Below are positions 1-9,581 of a DNA stretch of 64,000 nucleotides, piece after piece (positions within the stretch are counted from its first letter, which is position 1; every line of letters starts with the position of its first letter). The translations under genes and the position numbers were made by a program. Origin of the DNA: an uncultured Clostridia bacterium. Its GTDB lineage: Bacteria; Bacillota; Clostridia; TANB77; CAG-508. The notes under the pieces are model-generated. The model was not told the origin of the DNA, searched no databases, and saw nothing but the letters and a program-made list of their open reading frames with translations. The DNA lies in NCBI GenBank assembly GCA_947630185.1, contig CANRGT010000003.1, positions 56,574 through 120,573 on the forward strand, written 5' to 3'.

Positions 1-1469
1 AAAAATTAATAGCAGACCAAATTTTAAAAGAACTAAATAAAAGATTACAATTCTTAATAGATGTTGGATTAGATTATTTGACACTTTCAAGAAGTGCTGG
101 AAGTTTATCTGGTGGAGAAGCACAGCGTATTCGTTTAGCAACTCAAATAGGCTCTGGACTAACAGGAGTATTATACATTTTAGATGAACCTAGTATAGGT
201 CTTCACCAAAGAGACAATGACAAATTGCTTGCAACTTTAAAGAAATTAAGAGATTTAGGAAATAGTGTTTTAGTAGTAGAGCATGATGAAGATACAATGT
301 ATGCCGCAGACCAAATTATAGACATTGGACCAGGACCTGGTGTACATGGTGGTAATGTAATAGCCCAAGGAACAGCAGAAGAAATAAAAAAAGTTCCAGA
401 ATCTATTACAGGACAGTATTTAAGTGGTAAAAAGCAAATTACAGTTCCTAAGAAAAGAAGAAAATCTAATGGAAAAGCAATAGAAGTAAAAGGTGCAGAA
501 GAGCACAATTTAAAAAATGTAAATGTAAAATTTCCTTTAGGTCAGTTCATTTGCGTAACAGGCGTTTCAGGCTCAGGGAAAAGCACATTAGTAAATGAAA
601 TATTATATAGAACAGTAGCAAAAGAGCTATATGATTCAAACGAAAAGCCGGGAAAATGCAAAGAGATTAAAGGTATTGAAAATATAGACAAAATTATAAA
701 CATTGACCAATCTCCAATAGGTAGAACGCCTCGTTCAAACCCTGCAACATACACTGGCGTATTTGATATGATTCGTGATATTTTTGCATCAACAGAAGAA
801 GCAAAAATTCGTGGATATGACAAAGGAAGATTTAGTTTTAATGTTTCAGGTGGTAGGTGTGAAGCTTGTACTGGTGATGGTGTTCTTAAAATAGAAATGC
901 ACTTCTTGCCAGACATATATGTACCTTGTGAAGTTTGTAAAGGAAAAAGATATAACAGAGAAACGCTAGAAGTAAAATATAAAGGCAAAACAATTAGTGA
1001 TGTTTTAGATATGACAGTTGAAGAAGCTTTAGAGTTTTTCAAAAATCTACCTAGAATTAGAAATAAAATTCAAACTTTATATGATGTAGGCCTTGGTTAT
1101 ATTAAACTTGGACAGCCATCTACAACTTTATCAGGTGGAGAGGCTCAGCGTGTAAAACTTGCGACAGAGCTTTCTAAAAAAGCAACAGGAAAAACTTTAT
1201 ACATTCTAGATGAGCCAACAACTGGTCTTCATATTGCAGATGTTCATAAACTAGTAGATATTTTACAAAGATTAGTAGACACTGGAAATAGCATTATTGT
1301 TATTGAGCATAATTTAGATTTAATAAAAACAGCAGATTACATTATAGACTTAGGACCAGAAGGCGGAGAAAAAGGTGGACAAGTAATTGCAGTAGGTTCA
1401 CCAGAACAAATTGTAAAAAATGAGCAAAGCTATACTGGCAAATTTTTGAAAAAATATTTGGAAAAATAG
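1..1469 (+). CDS. uvrA: UvrA excinuclease ATPase subunit, C-terminal part (5' truncated by window)
   Basis: The frame is open from base 3 and the protein runs off the left edge, so about the last 490 residues are visible. UvrA is the damage-sensing ATPase of UvrABC nucleotide excision repair. Seen here: the first ABC signature [12 protein letters not shown] followed by Walker [15 protein letters not shown], then the second Walker [10 protein letters not shown], a Cys4 zinc module (CEAC...CEVC), the second signature [12 protein letters not shown] and Walker [12 protein letters not shown]. These are the expected C-terminal elements in the expected order. Any ATG or TTG near base 78 is internal. 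Its partner uvrB is at 43-45 kb rather than adjacent. A bidirectional hairpin and a palindromic repeat follow the stop. Confidence 0.97.
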   Translation, partial: KLIADQILKELNKRLQFLIDVGLDYLTLSRSAGSLSGGEAQRIRLATQIGSGLTGVLYILDEPSIGLHQRDNDKLLATLKKLRDLGNSVLVVEHDEDTMYAADQIIDIGPGPGVHGGNVIAQGTAEEIKKVPESITGQYLSGKKQITVPKKRRKSNGKAIEVKGAEEHNLKNVNVKFPLGQFICVTGVSGSGKSTLVNEILYRTVAKELYDSNEKPGKCKEIKGIENIDKIINIDQSPIGRTPRSNPATYTGVFDMIRDIFASTEEAKIRGYDKGRFSFNVSGGRCEACTGDGVLKIEMHFLPDIYVPCEVCKGKRYNRETLEVKYKGKTISDVLDMTVEEALEFFKNLPRIRNKIQTLYDVGLGYIKLGQPSTTLSGGEAQRVKLATELSKKATGKTLYILDEPTTGLHIADVHKLVDILQRLVDTGNSIIVIEHNLDLIKTADYIIDLGPEGGEKGGQVIAVGSPEQIVKNEQSYTGKFLKKYLEK

Positions 1470-1502
1470 TAAATTTTTAATATTTTAATATATTATAGTA
1501 TA

Positions 1503-1610
1503 AAGTTAAAAATATTATGTTTAGAAGCACCGCGCAGCGTTCAAGCGAAGCGCGTTTGGAGCACCTTTTGGTGCGACAGCAAGGTGCAAAAAACATAATA
1601 TTTTTAACTT
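1503..1610. repeat. Palindromic intergenic element, copy 1 of 3
   Basis: Perfect 20-base inverted arms (1503-1522 and 1591-1610) enclose a GC-rich core with nested helices: GCACC with GGTGC at the base of the core, a GCGC...GCGC helix, and GCACC-tttt-GGTGC. Related copies lie at 18260-18374 and 33256-33393. Arm sequences differ between copies but always stay self-complementary. Function unknown; a MITE-like or structured RNA element is possible. Confidence 0.85.
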
Positions 1611-1632
1611 GATGTAAGCATAAATAAAAATA

Positions 1633-1672
1633 TAGTAAGTTTTTACAAATTAACTTACTATATTTTTTTAAA
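1633..1672 (+). terminator. Intrinsic terminator after uvrA, possibly bidirectional
   Basis: TAGTAAGTT and AACTTACTA form a 9-bp stem followed by TATTTTTTT. The opposite strand also has a T-rich run, so it could also end the convergent Asn-rich gene at 1697-1810. Confidence 0.75.
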
Positions 1673-1696
1673 AATTTTAAAATTAAATAACTCTAA

Positions 1697-1810
1697 CTAT
1701 CTGCAGTTATTGTTGTTATTTCTTTCATTGTTATTATTGTTTTGGTTGTTTTTGCTGTTGTTATTGTTGTTATTATTTTTGTTGTTTTGCTTATTTTGAT
1801 TTTCTGACAT
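1697..1810 (-). CDS. Asparagine-rich mini-protein (37 aa)
   Basis: A short minus-strand ORF starts at an ATG preceded by GGAGG with 7 bases of spacing and ends in TAG. The product begins MSENQNKQNN and is mostly Asn with scattered Lys, Gln and Ser, ending NCR. The low-complexity polypeptide has no recognisable domain, signal peptide or membrane segment. The strong ribosome binding site and intact frame argue that it is expressed; a repetitive non-coding tract is the alternative. It converges on uvrA and is divergent from the TPR gene at 1948. Function unknown. Confidence 0.55.
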   Translation of the reverse strand: MSENQNKQNNKNNNNNNNSKNNQNNNNNERNNNNNCR

Positions 1811-1947
1811 AAAAAGCACCTCCATTTCTTATATGATACTATTTTGCCCAAAAATTTATAAACTATTCAAAAAAACGAAATAGTATGATATAATAAACAA
1901 GATAAATAATAATATAAAACGTATTTTATAAAACTTGGAGGAAAAAT

Positions 1948-3120
1948 ATGGATTTTTTGACAGAAAAAGAAAAAAATATAGAAGATTATATAAAAGAAGG
2001 AAATTTGCAAGAAGCTGAAAACCTGATAAAAGAAATATTACAAATGAACGCTAATGATTTATATGCAAAAGGACAATTGATTAAAATATATAGAAAACAG
2101 AGAAAATTTCAAGAAGCAGAAATTTTAGCTAAAGAAATATTGAAAGTAGAACCAAATAACATACCTACCAATGCACAATTAATTAGTGTATATATGAAAC
2201 AAATGAAATATAAGAATGCAGAAATTTTAGCATTAAAGTTGATGAAATTAGAGCCTGATAATATTAATAGAAAAGAAAAGCTACTTAAAATATATAGAAA
2301 ACAAGAAAAATTCCAATTAGCAGAGGATTTGGCAAAACAAATGATAAAATTACAACCAGATAGCGAAATTAGAAAATCACAACTAGTTAAATTATACATA
2401 GAACAAGGAAAATTAGAAGAAGCAGAAAAAATGGCAAATGAAATATTAAAATCAAAATCTGATTCAAGTTGCGATATTATAAAACATCAATTAGTTAAGA
2501 TATATATTGAGCAAAGAAGATTTCAAGATGCTGAAAATTTAACAAATGAAATTTTATCAATTCAACCTACGGATGTGTCTTTAAAGACACAATTAGTTGA
2601 TATATACATAGAACAAGGAAAATTAAAAGAGGCAGAGAATGTAGCTAAAGAATTATTAGAATCTAAAAGCCTTCAAGCACAATACATAACTAAACAATTA
2701 AGTTTAATACATATTAAACAAAAAAAATCACAAAGAAATGAAAGTCAAACATATAGTAAAGATTTGATGGAGAAAAGTAAAGAAGAAGTCAATACTTCGA
2801 AAAATATAAAGAAATTTAGAAAAAGAATATATAATCAAGAAATATCTTTAGAAAATATCAAAGATTTCGAAGAAGAAATTTCAATTTTTTCAGAATTTGA
2901 ACAGAAAATGTTACTTGCAGAATTATATACTCATTTAAATTTAGTAGGCAAAGCAAAACAAGCATTGAAAGATGCAACAAATATTAAAGAGATTTCAGAA
3001 GAACAGCAAAAGATATTAAAACAAGCAATACAAATTATACAATCTAACAAAATGAATGTAATACAAAGAAACAAAAAATGGGGATTATTAACAGGAACTT
3101 ATGAAGAATATCAACGTTAA
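1948..3120 (+). CDS. Tetratricopeptide-repeat protein
   Basis: The 390-residue protein has no signal peptide. Residues about 10-250 consist of seven or so tandem 34-residue helical repeats of the type ...QGKLEEAEKMANEILK..., typical TPR/half-TPR units, with Ile/Val-Tyr and Glu-Ala-Glu at fixed spacing. A linker rich in Lys and Gln follows, then a C-terminal helical segment. TPR arrays act as protein-binding scaffolds; no enzymatic domain is visible. An AGGAGG-like site precedes the ATG by 7 bases. It is followed by a cytidylate-kinase-like gene, 56 bases on and in the same orientation. The partner is unknown. Confidence 0.8.
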   Translation: MDFLTEKEKNIEDYIKEGNLQEAENLIKEILQMNANDLYAKGQLIKIYRKQRKFQEAEILAKEILKVEPNNIPTNAQLISVYMKQMKYKNAEILALKLMKLEPDNINRKEKLLKIYRKQEKFQLAEDLAKQMIKLQPDSEIRKSQLVKLYIEQGKLEEAEKMANEILKSKSDSSCDIIKHQLVKIYIEQRRFQDAENLTNEILSIQPTDVSLKTQLVDIYIEQGKLKEAENVAKELLESKSLQAQYITKQLSLIHIKQKKSQRNESQTYSKDLMEKSKEEVNTSKNIKKFRKRIYNQEISLENIKDFEEEISIFSEFEQKMLLAELYTHLNLVGKAKQALKDATNIKEISEEQQKILKQAIQIIQSNKMNVIQRNKKWGLLTGTYEEYQR

Positions 3121-3176
3121 AAGCATAAAAGAATAAATTGAATATATGTTTAAAAATTATTTGAAGGATGGAACAA

Positions 3177-3881
3177 ATGGAAAATATAGTTATTGGAATA
3201 GAGGGCTTAGTGGGCGCTGGAAAAACTGCAATATGTAAGGAACTACTAAATAAAATACCTAATAGTATGCTATTACAAGGCGGAAACTTATATAGAGCAA
3301 TAGTTTATGGATTAATGAACTCTGGAATAAGTTTAGAAGAATTAAAGAAAAGTATGAATAATGTAGACATTAAAGAAATTATGGAAAAATTAAAAATTAC
3401 AATTTCGATAGAAAACAGAGATACAGTTATTTACATAGATGGCAAAAAAATAGATGAAGAAAGTTTGCAATCTACCAATGCTTCCATAGCGGTTTCAGAA
3501 GTAAGTCATATTGCTGATAATACAAGTTTATTTATATTTGCCAGAAAACTAATAGATGGATTTAAAGAAAAATATAATGTAATAGTATCAGGCAGAGCTT
3601 TAATGGAAATTTACCTTGACTTAGATTATCATTTTTTAGTAACTGCTTCTTTAGATGAACGTGTTAGAAGAAAATGCATAAAATATAATGGAAAAGTACC
3701 TGAAGAAGAGGTAAGAAAAAATATTATTAAACGTGATGAACTACAAGAAAAATCAGGTTTTTATAAAAAATATGAAAAAACAATAGTAGTAGATGTTACA
3801 GATTGTGAAACAATAGAAGAAGGAGCAGAAAAAATACTTCAATATGTAAATAAAAGCCTTACTTTACAAACAGTTCAATAG
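3177..3881 (+). CDS. Cytidylate-kinase-like P-loop kinase
   Basis: The protein is about 235 residues and starts MENIVIGIEGLVGAGKTAIC, giving a Walker A motif GLVGAGKT. The next segment GGNLYRAIVYGL and the later REL/SGRAL region with a Glu/Arg-rich LID (DERVRRKC...RDELQEKSG) match the (d)CMP kinase layout, which phosphorylates CMP/dCMP to the diphosphate in the cytosol. I chose the second ATG at 3177 because GAAGG lies just upstream; the in-frame ATG at 3168 overlaps that site. It could be the housekeeping cmk or a paralogue; a second kinase domain of this family is fused to the MATE protein at 62 kb. The murD gene follows 44 bases downstream. Confidence 0.75.
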   Translation: MENIVIGIEGLVGAGKTAICKELLNKIPNSMLLQGGNLYRAIVYGLMNSGISLEELKKSMNNVDIKEIMEKLKITISIENRDTVIYIDGKKIDEESLQSTNASIAVSEVSHIADNTSLFIFARKLIDGFKEKYNVIVSGRALMEIYLDLDYHFLVTASLDERVRRKCIKYNGKVPEEEVRKNIIKRDELQEKSGFYKKYEKTIVVDVTDCETIEEGAEKILQYVNKSLTLQTVQ

Positions 3882-3925
3882 AAGAAGGGAGGAAGCGTTA
3901 GTATAAAACTAACCAAAACTAAAAA

Positions 3926-5422
3926 ATGAGTGAAAATTTAATAAGAGATGATTTAATAAAAAATGAAAACGAATTCATAAATAAAAAAGTAGAAGCAAAC
4001 GAACAAACAGAAGTAAATCAAAAAATACATAAAAATGAAAGACTAGAAGAATTTGAAAGATACATTATAGGCAAAAAAATTGCAATAATTGGCTTAGGTG
4101 TTAGCAATATTCCACTACTAGATTATTTCTATACAAGAAAAGCCAAAGTTACTATATTTGATAAAAGAGAAAAGAAAAGCTTAGATAAAGAAGCACTTCA
4201 AAAAATAGAACAATATCATTTTGAACTTTATACAGGTGAAAATGCATTATCACACCTAGTAGGCTTTTCACTTATATTCCGTTCACCAAGCTGTATGCCA
4301 GACACTAAAGAAATAGTTGAAGAAGTAGAAAGAGGAGCAATACTTACTACAGAAATTGAAATGCTACTTAAATTATGTCCAGCTACTGTAATAGGGATAA
4401 CAGGAACAGAAGGAAAAACAACTACTTCATCAATTATATATTCAGTAGTTCAAAGTACTGGCAAAAGATGCTATTTAGGTGGAAATATTGGAAAACCACT
4501 TTTCACAGAAGTAGAAAATATGACTAAAGATGACATAGTTGTATTAGAATTAAGTAGTTTTCAACTAATCGATATGGATGTTAGTCCACAAATTTCTGTT
4601 GTTACAAACATTTATCCAGACCATTTAGATGTACATAAGTCTTATGAAGAGTATAGAGAAGCAAAGAAAAATATATTTAAATATCAAGATAAAAACGGAA
4701 TTTTAGTTTTAAATTATGATAATGAATTTACAAGAGAATTTGCAAAAGAAGCAAATGGAAAAGTTATTTTCTTTAGTAGTAAAGAAAAATTAGAAAATGG
4801 CTACATTTATGACAATACTGATGGCGTTATTAAATATTGTAAAGATGGTTTAAGAAGGCACATAATTAAAAAGCAAGATATAAAATTAAGAGGAATTCAC
4901 AATTATGAAAATATCTGTGCAGTTTTAGCTGCAACCAGCTCGATAGTAGATATAGAAAAACAAACCAAAGCTATAAAAGAATTTAATGGTGTTGAACATA
5001 GGTTAGAATTTGTAAGAGAACTAAATGGTGTAAAATGGTATAATGACTCTATTGGAACTAGCCCTGCTAGTACAATAGCTGGTTTAAAATCATTTGATGA
5101 AAATATAATTTTATTAGCTGGTGGCTCTGACAAAGGTTTAGATTATTCAGAAGTAGGAAAGATGATAGCAGAAAAAGTTGGAACTTTAATATTAACAGGG
5201 CCAACATCTAGCAAAATAGAAGAAGCTACAAAAGCTCATTTAAATGGTAAAAAAATAGAATTTTATTACTGCAGTAATATGCAAGAAGCTGTGAATTTAG
5301 CAAATAAAGTTGCAAAATCAGGTGATGTAGTATTGTTATCTCCTGCAAGTGCAAGCTTTGATTTGTATAAAAATTTTGCTGATAGAGGAAATAAGTTTAA
5401 AGAGGCGGTAAAACAATTATAA
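3926..5422 (+). CDS. murD: UDP-N-acetylmuramoylalanine--D-glutamate ligase
   Basis: MurD adds D-glutamate to UDP-MurNAc-L-Ala in cytosolic peptidoglycan precursor synthesis. The 498-residue protein has a Rossmann-like N-domain (IAIIGLGVSNIPLL), the ATP-binding GITGTEGKTTT loop in the central domain, the conserved NIYPDHLDVH and HNYENICAVLAA, and the C-terminal VKWYNDSIGTSP and LLAGGSDKG blocks. An unusual charged N-terminal extension of about 45 residues precedes the first beta strand. The loop has Glu where many MurD proteins have Asn (GTNGKTT). A GGGAGG site lies 24-33 bases upstream of the ATG, so the true start may differ slightly. Confidence 0.93.
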   Translation: MSENLIRDDLIKNENEFINKKVEANEQTEVNQKIHKNERLEEFERYIIGKKIAIIGLGVSNIPLLDYFYTRKAKVTIFDKREKKSLDKEALQKIEQYHFELYTGENALSHLVGFSLIFRSPSCMPDTKEIVEEVERGAILTTEIEMLLKLCPATVIGITGTEGKTTTSSIIYSVVQSTGKRCYLGGNIGKPLFTEVENMTKDDIVVLELSSFQLIDMDVSPQISVVTNIYPDHLDVHKSYEEYREAKKNIFKYQDKNGILVLNYDNEFTREFAKEANGKVIFFSSKEKLENGYIYDNTDGVIKYCKDGLRRHIIKKQDIKLRGIHNYENICAVLAATSSIVDIEKQTKAIKEFNGVEHRLEFVRELNGVKWYNDSIGTSPASTIAGLKSFDENIILLAGGSDKGLDYSEVGKMIAEKVGTLILTGPTSSKIEEATKAHLNGKKIEFYYCSNMQEAVNLANKVAKSGDVVLLSPASASFDLYKNFADRGNKFKEAVKQL

Positions 5423-5547
5423 ATAGTACATACACCATTACCTAAAACTATGCATATAATAAAACAAAACTAATAATGACTATATTTCGAAAGCATCTAA
5501 CAATAAGGCAAAAAAACTATATTCATTATTATAATAGGAGGTAAGAA

Positions 5548-6141
5548 ATGGAATACCGAAATTATGAAGAGTATATGCAACAAGTTTTAGGTTACTCAAG
5601 CAAAAATCCTAACATTTATGCACCAGACCCGATTTATGAGCCTACATATGATAGAAATGAATTTATGGATCAACTTTTAGAAGATGAGGCACAAGAATAT
5701 TATCCAGAAATATATCATTCTATTTACCCAATTATTTGCAATAAATGTGAGCAAAATAACGAGCCAATCAGTAAAGAATTAATTGATAGAATGACTGATG
5801 AAGTATATCAAGAAGTAGATAATAATACTAATATAATAAATGTAAAAATTGAGCAAAAAAGTGAAAATATAGTACCTCAAGATACAAGAAGGGGAGAAAA
5901 TAATTTTAATAATACAACTATAAAACAAAGCAACTTACAAAGGACGCCATTAAGAACAGGTGATACACGAACGCCAATAAGACCAAATGAATTTCAAAGA
6001 ACACCTAAAAGGCAAGAAGATAGGGTCGAGAGGAAAACTAATCCGTATTTAAGAGATTTAATAAAAATTCTTATTATACAACAACTACTAAGAAATAGAA
6101 GACCACACCATAGAATAAATAACAATTATTATAATTTTTGA
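5548..6141 (+). CDS. Uncharacterised protein, possibly spore-associated
   Basis: The 197-residue product follows a strong AGGAGGT site 7 bases before ATG. The N-terminal half is acidic and Tyr-rich (RNYEEYMQQVLGYSSK, then a segment DEAQEYYPEIYHSIYPIIC with CxxC-like Cys pair), and the C-terminal half is an Asn/Thr/Arg-rich linker ending in a basic tail RRPHHRINNNYYNF. No signal peptide or membrane segment is seen. I do not recognise the family. The two-part acidic/basic design resembles small clostridial coat-type proteins, but that is only a guess. A clear terminator follows the stop, so it is the last gene of its transcript. Confidence 0.6.
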   Translation: MEYRNYEEYMQQVLGYSSKNPNIYAPDPIYEPTYDRNEFMDQLLEDEAQEYYPEIYHSIYPIICNKCEQNNEPISKELIDRMTDEVYQEVDNNTNIINVKIEQKSENIVPQDTRRGENNFNNTTIKQSNLQRTPLRTGDTRTPIRPNEFQRTPKRQEDRVERKTNPYLRDLIKILIIQQLLRNRRPHHRINNNYYNF

Positions 6142-6155
6142 AAAAATTTTATTTG

Positions 6156-6186
6156 GATATGCAAAAAAACTTTGCATATCTTTTTT
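6156..6186 (+). terminator. Intrinsic terminator
   Basis: GATATGCAAA pairs with TTTGCATATC (10 bp) and is followed by six T residues. Confidence 0.9.
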
Positions 6187-6231
6187 ATATTTGTTCAAAA
6201 TAATATTATATAAATTTCTTATTATATAAAA

Positions 6232-6269
6232 GGTTTATGGGTAAATCCTTTATTAAAAACCTAAATATT
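6232..6269 (+). promoter_or_regulatory. Leader hairpin motif shared with secA, copy A
   Basis: The segment GGTTTATGGGTAAATCC followed by AAAAACCTAAATAT can fold as GGTTT/AAACC closing an inner GG/CC pair. A near-identical segment lies in front of secA at 9527-9560. It sits about 20 bases before the CBS gene start. Meaning unknown; a shared leader or small repeat. Confidence 0.4.
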
Positions 6270-6290
6270 TTTTATAAGGTAGGATTAAAA

Positions 6291-6728
6291 ATGAAAGTTA
6301 AAGATTGTATGTGTCAAGAAGTTTGTTGTGTTAACCCAGAAAGCACTATAAAAGATTGTGCTACTATTATGTCTAATAAACATATTGGTTGTGTTCCAGT
6401 ATGTGATAATTCAAAAAATGTAGTAGGTCTAGTAACAGATCGTGATATTATTTTAAGAGGAATAGCTTGTGACAAAGATGTAAACACCACACCAGTAAGC
6501 GAAATTATGACATGTAAAGTATGTTGTTGTAATTCTGAAAATGATATTACAGAAGCAGAAAATTTAATGTCTCAATATCAAATTAGAAGAATACCAGTAG
6601 TTGATGATAACAAAATCGTAGGAATATTAACTTTAGGTGATTTATCAGCAAATGAACAAGTAGAAAATAGTGGTGTTACAAACACATTAAATAATATTTG
6701 TGGATGCAATGACAAAAATGCAGAATAG
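6291..6728 (+). CDS. Tandem CBS-domain protein
   Basis: The start at 6291 (MKVKDCMCQEVCCVNPE) is chosen because AAGGTAGGA lies just upstream. About 145 residues hold two CBS modules: the first ends VVGLVTDRDIILRGIA, the second IVGILTLGDLS, both with the typical G(I/L)VTxxD pattern. CBS pairs bind adenosyl ligands such as AMP or ATP and sense energy state. Odd feature: many cysteines (CMCQEVCC, CKVCCC, CGC), which suggests metal or redox sensitivity. It stands alone, so the regulated partner is unknown. Confidence 0.85.
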   Translation: MKVKDCMCQEVCCVNPESTIKDCATIMSNKHIGCVPVCDNSKNVVGLVTDRDIILRGIACDKDVNTTPVSEIMTCKVCCCNSENDITEAENLMSQYQIRRIPVVDDNKIVGILTLGDLSANEQVENSGVTNTLNNICGCNDKNAE

Positions 6729-6818
6729 AATTTTATAGTTCTTAAATAGTTACTAATCAATAAAATGAGTATCAAATTTAAATATTATAAAAAATATAAT
6801 CTAATTTAAATATGTTAA

Positions 6819-6850
6819 TTTCTCCTGAGTTTATGAATAAAGCAGGAGAA
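6819..6850. other. Hairpin between CBS gene and permease
   Basis: TTCTCCTG and CAGGAGAA form an 8-bp stem over a 16-base loop. No T-run follows, so it is a weak terminator candidate at best. Confidence 0.4.
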
Positions 6851-6960
6851 GTTGGCATATAAAATAATAAATTTTAATACAAATTTATTAAGAATGATTT
6901 TTATAATTTTACATAAAATAAATTTAAAGATTGTATAATAAAGAGGAGAAAAAGTACAAT

Positions 6961-8056
6961 ATGATAATAGATATGAATTACTGGGGAAAAGTAGTAAAAA
7001 ACATTATTATATTAGTAGCAACTATAATTGGTGTTTATTTAGGCTTTAGATTAGCTTTTTTTTATTTGCCATTTTTAATTGCTTTTGTACTTTCTCTATT
7101 ATTAGAGCCAATAATTAGACTACTAATGAGAAAAGTTAAATTAAAAAGAAAGACAAGTTCTATAATTGTTTTTACCATTTCAATTATTCTTATAGTTGCA
7201 CTTATTGTATGGCTCTTAATCACTCTTGTTTCAGAAGCTTCAAACTTACTTGGTAGCTTAAATGAATACATTGAAAAAGGGTATAGTTTAATTCAAAATT
7301 TGCTAAGCAAATTTGATTTTAAAAATATACAAATTCCTGAAAATATTATGAATACAATTCAAAACTCTACTGCTAATTTTTTAGAAACTATATCTGATTG
7401 GGCAAAAAATGTACTTACTGGCGCAATTAACTTTTTAACATCAGTACCTACAATTGGTATATATATTGTTATTACTCTAATAGCTTTATATTTTATGTGT
7501 GTAGACAAAGTATATATGATAGACCAATTAGAGCATCACATGCCAGAATTATGGGTAAAGAAAATAGGAATTCATTTAAAAGAGCTTGTTAAGTCCTTAG
7601 GCGGTTATCTTAAAGCTGAAGCTACATTAGTTCTTATTTCTACTATTATTTGTTTAATTCGGTCTTTATATACTACACTTTATAGGCTTTAATATTGAAT
7701 TCCCATTACTTATGGCAGTTCTAATAGGATTTGTTGATTTATTACCAATTTTTGGCTCTGGAACTTTTATGATTCCATGGGCTATAATCTCTGCTTGTTC
7801 AGGCGATATAAAACTAGGAATTGCAATATTAGTATTGTGGGGAATAATGTCTGTTGCAAGACAATTATTAGAACCTAAAATAATTAGTGGAAGTATTGGA
7901 ATACATCCTATTTTTACTTTAATTGCGATGTACACTGGTTTTAAATTTATTGGCGTTTTAGGAATGTTTATAGGACCGATTATTTTAATTGTATTAAAAA
8001 ATATATTTGCTACTTTTATTGATAAAGGGGTGTTTAAGTCAATATTTGAGCAGTAA
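6961..8056 (+). CDS. AI-2E/PerM family membrane transporter, read with a +1 shift at 7660
   Basis: The protein (about 364 residues when joined) has the layout of the AI-2E/PerM permease family: N-terminal membrane pair (IILVATIIGVYLGFRLAFFY), an amphipathic region, and a C-terminal set of helices with the family block GFVDLLPIFGSG. The zero frame breaks at 7660-7662, where ATT CGG TCT is followed by stops; skipping the C at 7660 gives ATT GGT CTT and restores an uninterrupted family sequence (..CLIGLYILHFIGFN..). The start at 6961 follows GAGGAG. It may export small molecules or ions; the substrate is unknown. The break could be a recoding site, a pseudogene mutation or a sequence error; see the CGG finding. 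Confidence 0.85.
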
Positions 8057-8134
8057 GATAATTTAGTAAAATAATTTTATGATAGAATATTATATTAAAT
8101 ATGTCGAATAAAGTCGAACGAAATTTCTTGATTA

Positions 8135-8174
8135 TAGTCACCTTATATGTTATTATTAACATATAGGGTGACTA
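8135..8174. other. 17-bp hairpin upstream of the MazF-like gene
   Basis: TAGTCACCTTATATGTT (8135-8151) pairs with 8158-8174 apart from one G-T position, around a 6-base loop. Neither side is followed by a T-run. It could be an operator or a small repeat. Confidence 0.5.
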
Positions 8175-8263
8175 AACATATATTATTCATTAATATAAAT
8201 CAATTTAAAATTATATATAATATCAAGTGTTTCAAATATAAAAAAGAAAGGAATAAGTAAAAA

Positions 8264-8770
8264 ATGGAAGAAAAAAACAGTGATTTTGTAAAATCAGTTT
8301 ATGAAAATAACGAAGTAAAAGATGTATCAGAAGCTTTCATAAAGTATCCAGTAGAAGAAGAATGGCACGAAGGAAAAGTTGAAAATATAATATCAGAGCC
8401 AAAAGAATATTATAGTGTTTATGATATAGGAGATATAGTATTCGTAAAAGATTATGAGTATTCTTCAAAGGAAAAAGGAAACAATCATCTTTTTGTTATT
8501 ATAGATAAAAATAATATGGCTGTTCCTATTGAAAACATAGCTATGCTAATTTCATCCAGAATAGAAAAAACGAAGTATTCGTTTAACAAATTACTACCTA
8601 AAAACGAAACTAATGGTCTTCAAGTAGATAGCATTGTAAAAACAGACGAAGTATATAAAATATTAAATTCACAGATTCTGTTTCGAATAGGGATTGTAGA
8701 TGCTGATACCATTGAATTATATAAAAACAGCTATAAATTAATAACAAAGGATAAATTTAATAAGCTATAA
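8264..8770 (+). CDS. PemK/MazF-like domain protein
   Basis: The 168-residue protein has an acidic N-terminal stretch of about 55 residues and then a beta-rich module starting YDIGDIVFVKDYEY and continuing NHLFVIIDKNN, the typical opening of PemK/MazF-fold toxins (GDIV...R/HxxVVI). These are ribosome-independent mRNA endoribonucleases. There is no separate antitoxin gene beside it, so the acidic N-terminal region may itself be an antitoxin-like part, or the protein is a non-toxic relative. An AGGAAT-like site precedes ATG. The gene converges with the one at 8765 and the stops overlap by 6 bases. Confidence 0.55.
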   Translation: MEEKNSDFVKSVYENNEVKDVSEAFIKYPVEEEWHEGKVENIISEPKEYYSVYDIGDIVFVKDYEYSSKEKGNNHLFVIIDKNNMAVPIENIAMLISSRIEKTKYSFNKLLPKNETNGLQVDSIVKTDEVYKILNSQILFRIGIVDADTIELYKNSYKLITKDKFNKL

Positions 8771-9307
8771 TACCGTAGAAGTTGGTACAAATGAATCATC
8801 TGGAGGATATACATATTCATCAGATGGTTTATCTATTTTTTCAATCTTTAAAATTTTAAGAATTGGCATATCACCATAATAATTTCCAAGGGTTATTTCA
8901 CCTTCAATTTGAACCCAAGCACTATCCTCGAACTGTTTTGCTAAATCATATTCACAAAGAAAGCCAACAACTACAGTTTGAAAATCAGAAGAAATAACCA
9001 TGTCTCTTGCAAGAACAAATTGCTTTTCTGAAAAATCAAATAGACGATACACATATCCAGAAAACTTTACAACTTGCCCTACATATTGCTTTGGGTTATC
9101 ATGTACACTTTTCAAAACATTTGTGTAATTAGATGCAGTTAAATTGTATACTTCTTGCTCCTTTATAGTGTCATTAGTTTTAAAAAAGTTATTACCTAAA
9201 ATTTTATAAGCTACAATTAAAGTTATAATTATTATCAAAACAAATAATATTCCTAAAAATATCTTTCCTAATTTGTTTCCATCTACTTTTAAATTACAAA
9301 TAAACAT
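8765..9307 (-). CDS. YcgQ/TIGR03943-like membrane-anchored OB-fold protein
   Basis: One N-terminal membrane helix (KIFLGILFVLIIIITLIVAY) is followed by an extracytoplasmic domain with the pattern NVLKSVHDNPKQYVGQVVKFSGYV...VQIEGEI...PILKILKIEKIDKP, characteristic of the C-terminal region of the YcgQ (DUF1980) family, which contains an OB-like fold. Starting at the ATG at 9307 places AAGGTGG at proper spacing; an in-frame GTG lies three codons upstream inside that site. YcgQ usually pairs with a YcgR permease; no partner is seen. Function unknown. Confidence 0.65.
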   Translation of the reverse strand: MFICNLKVDGNKLGKIFLGILFVLIIIITLIVAYKILGNNFFKTNDTIKEQEVYNLTASNYTNVLKSVHDNPKQYVGQVVKFSGYVYRLFDFSEKQFVLARDMVISSDFQTVVVGFLCEYDLAKQFEDSAWVQIEGEITLGNYYGDMPILKILKIEKIDKPSDEYVYPPDDSFVPTSTVL

Positions 9308-9526
9308 ATTAACCACCTTTTAAACTTTAGTTAATAAAATGTATGTACATTTTATTAGAAATATACCTAAGTTTCACTAGCTTAAAATATTGCGTCTTTT
9401 TGTTATTTATATAAATAATTTAAAATAGTGCAACCAATAAACCAAAATTTCCTTGCGATTTTTGAAGAAAAGTGATATAGTATTTAATGCAAATGTCAAT
9501 TTTAAAAAGCATTTGATTAAAGTTAT

Positions 9527-9560
9527 GGTTTATAGGTAAATCCATAAAAACCTAAATATA
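9527..9560 (+). promoter_or_regulatory. Leader hairpin motif in front of secA, copy B
   Basis: GGTTTATAGGTAAATCC followed by AAAAACCTAAATAT, nearly the same as at 6232-6269, and again within about 25 bases of a start codon. A hairpin closed by GGTTT/AAACC is possible. Confidence 0.4.
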
Positions 9561-9581
9561 TAAAAAGCAAGGAAAGAAACC

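Noticed and set aside
1697..1810. Simple repeat tract rather than a gene
   Set aside because: A well-spaced GGAGG site and an intact ATG-to-stop frame make a small Asn-rich product more likely, though confidence is moderate.
6232..6269. PreQ1 riboswitch
   Set aside because: The AAAAACCTAA tail looks similar but the paired C-loop and the ACCC block are absent, and neither downstream gene is in queuosine metabolism.
6961..8056. Two separate permease genes at 6961 and 7712
   Set aside because: The second piece has no ribosome site and joins the first perfectly when one C is skipped.
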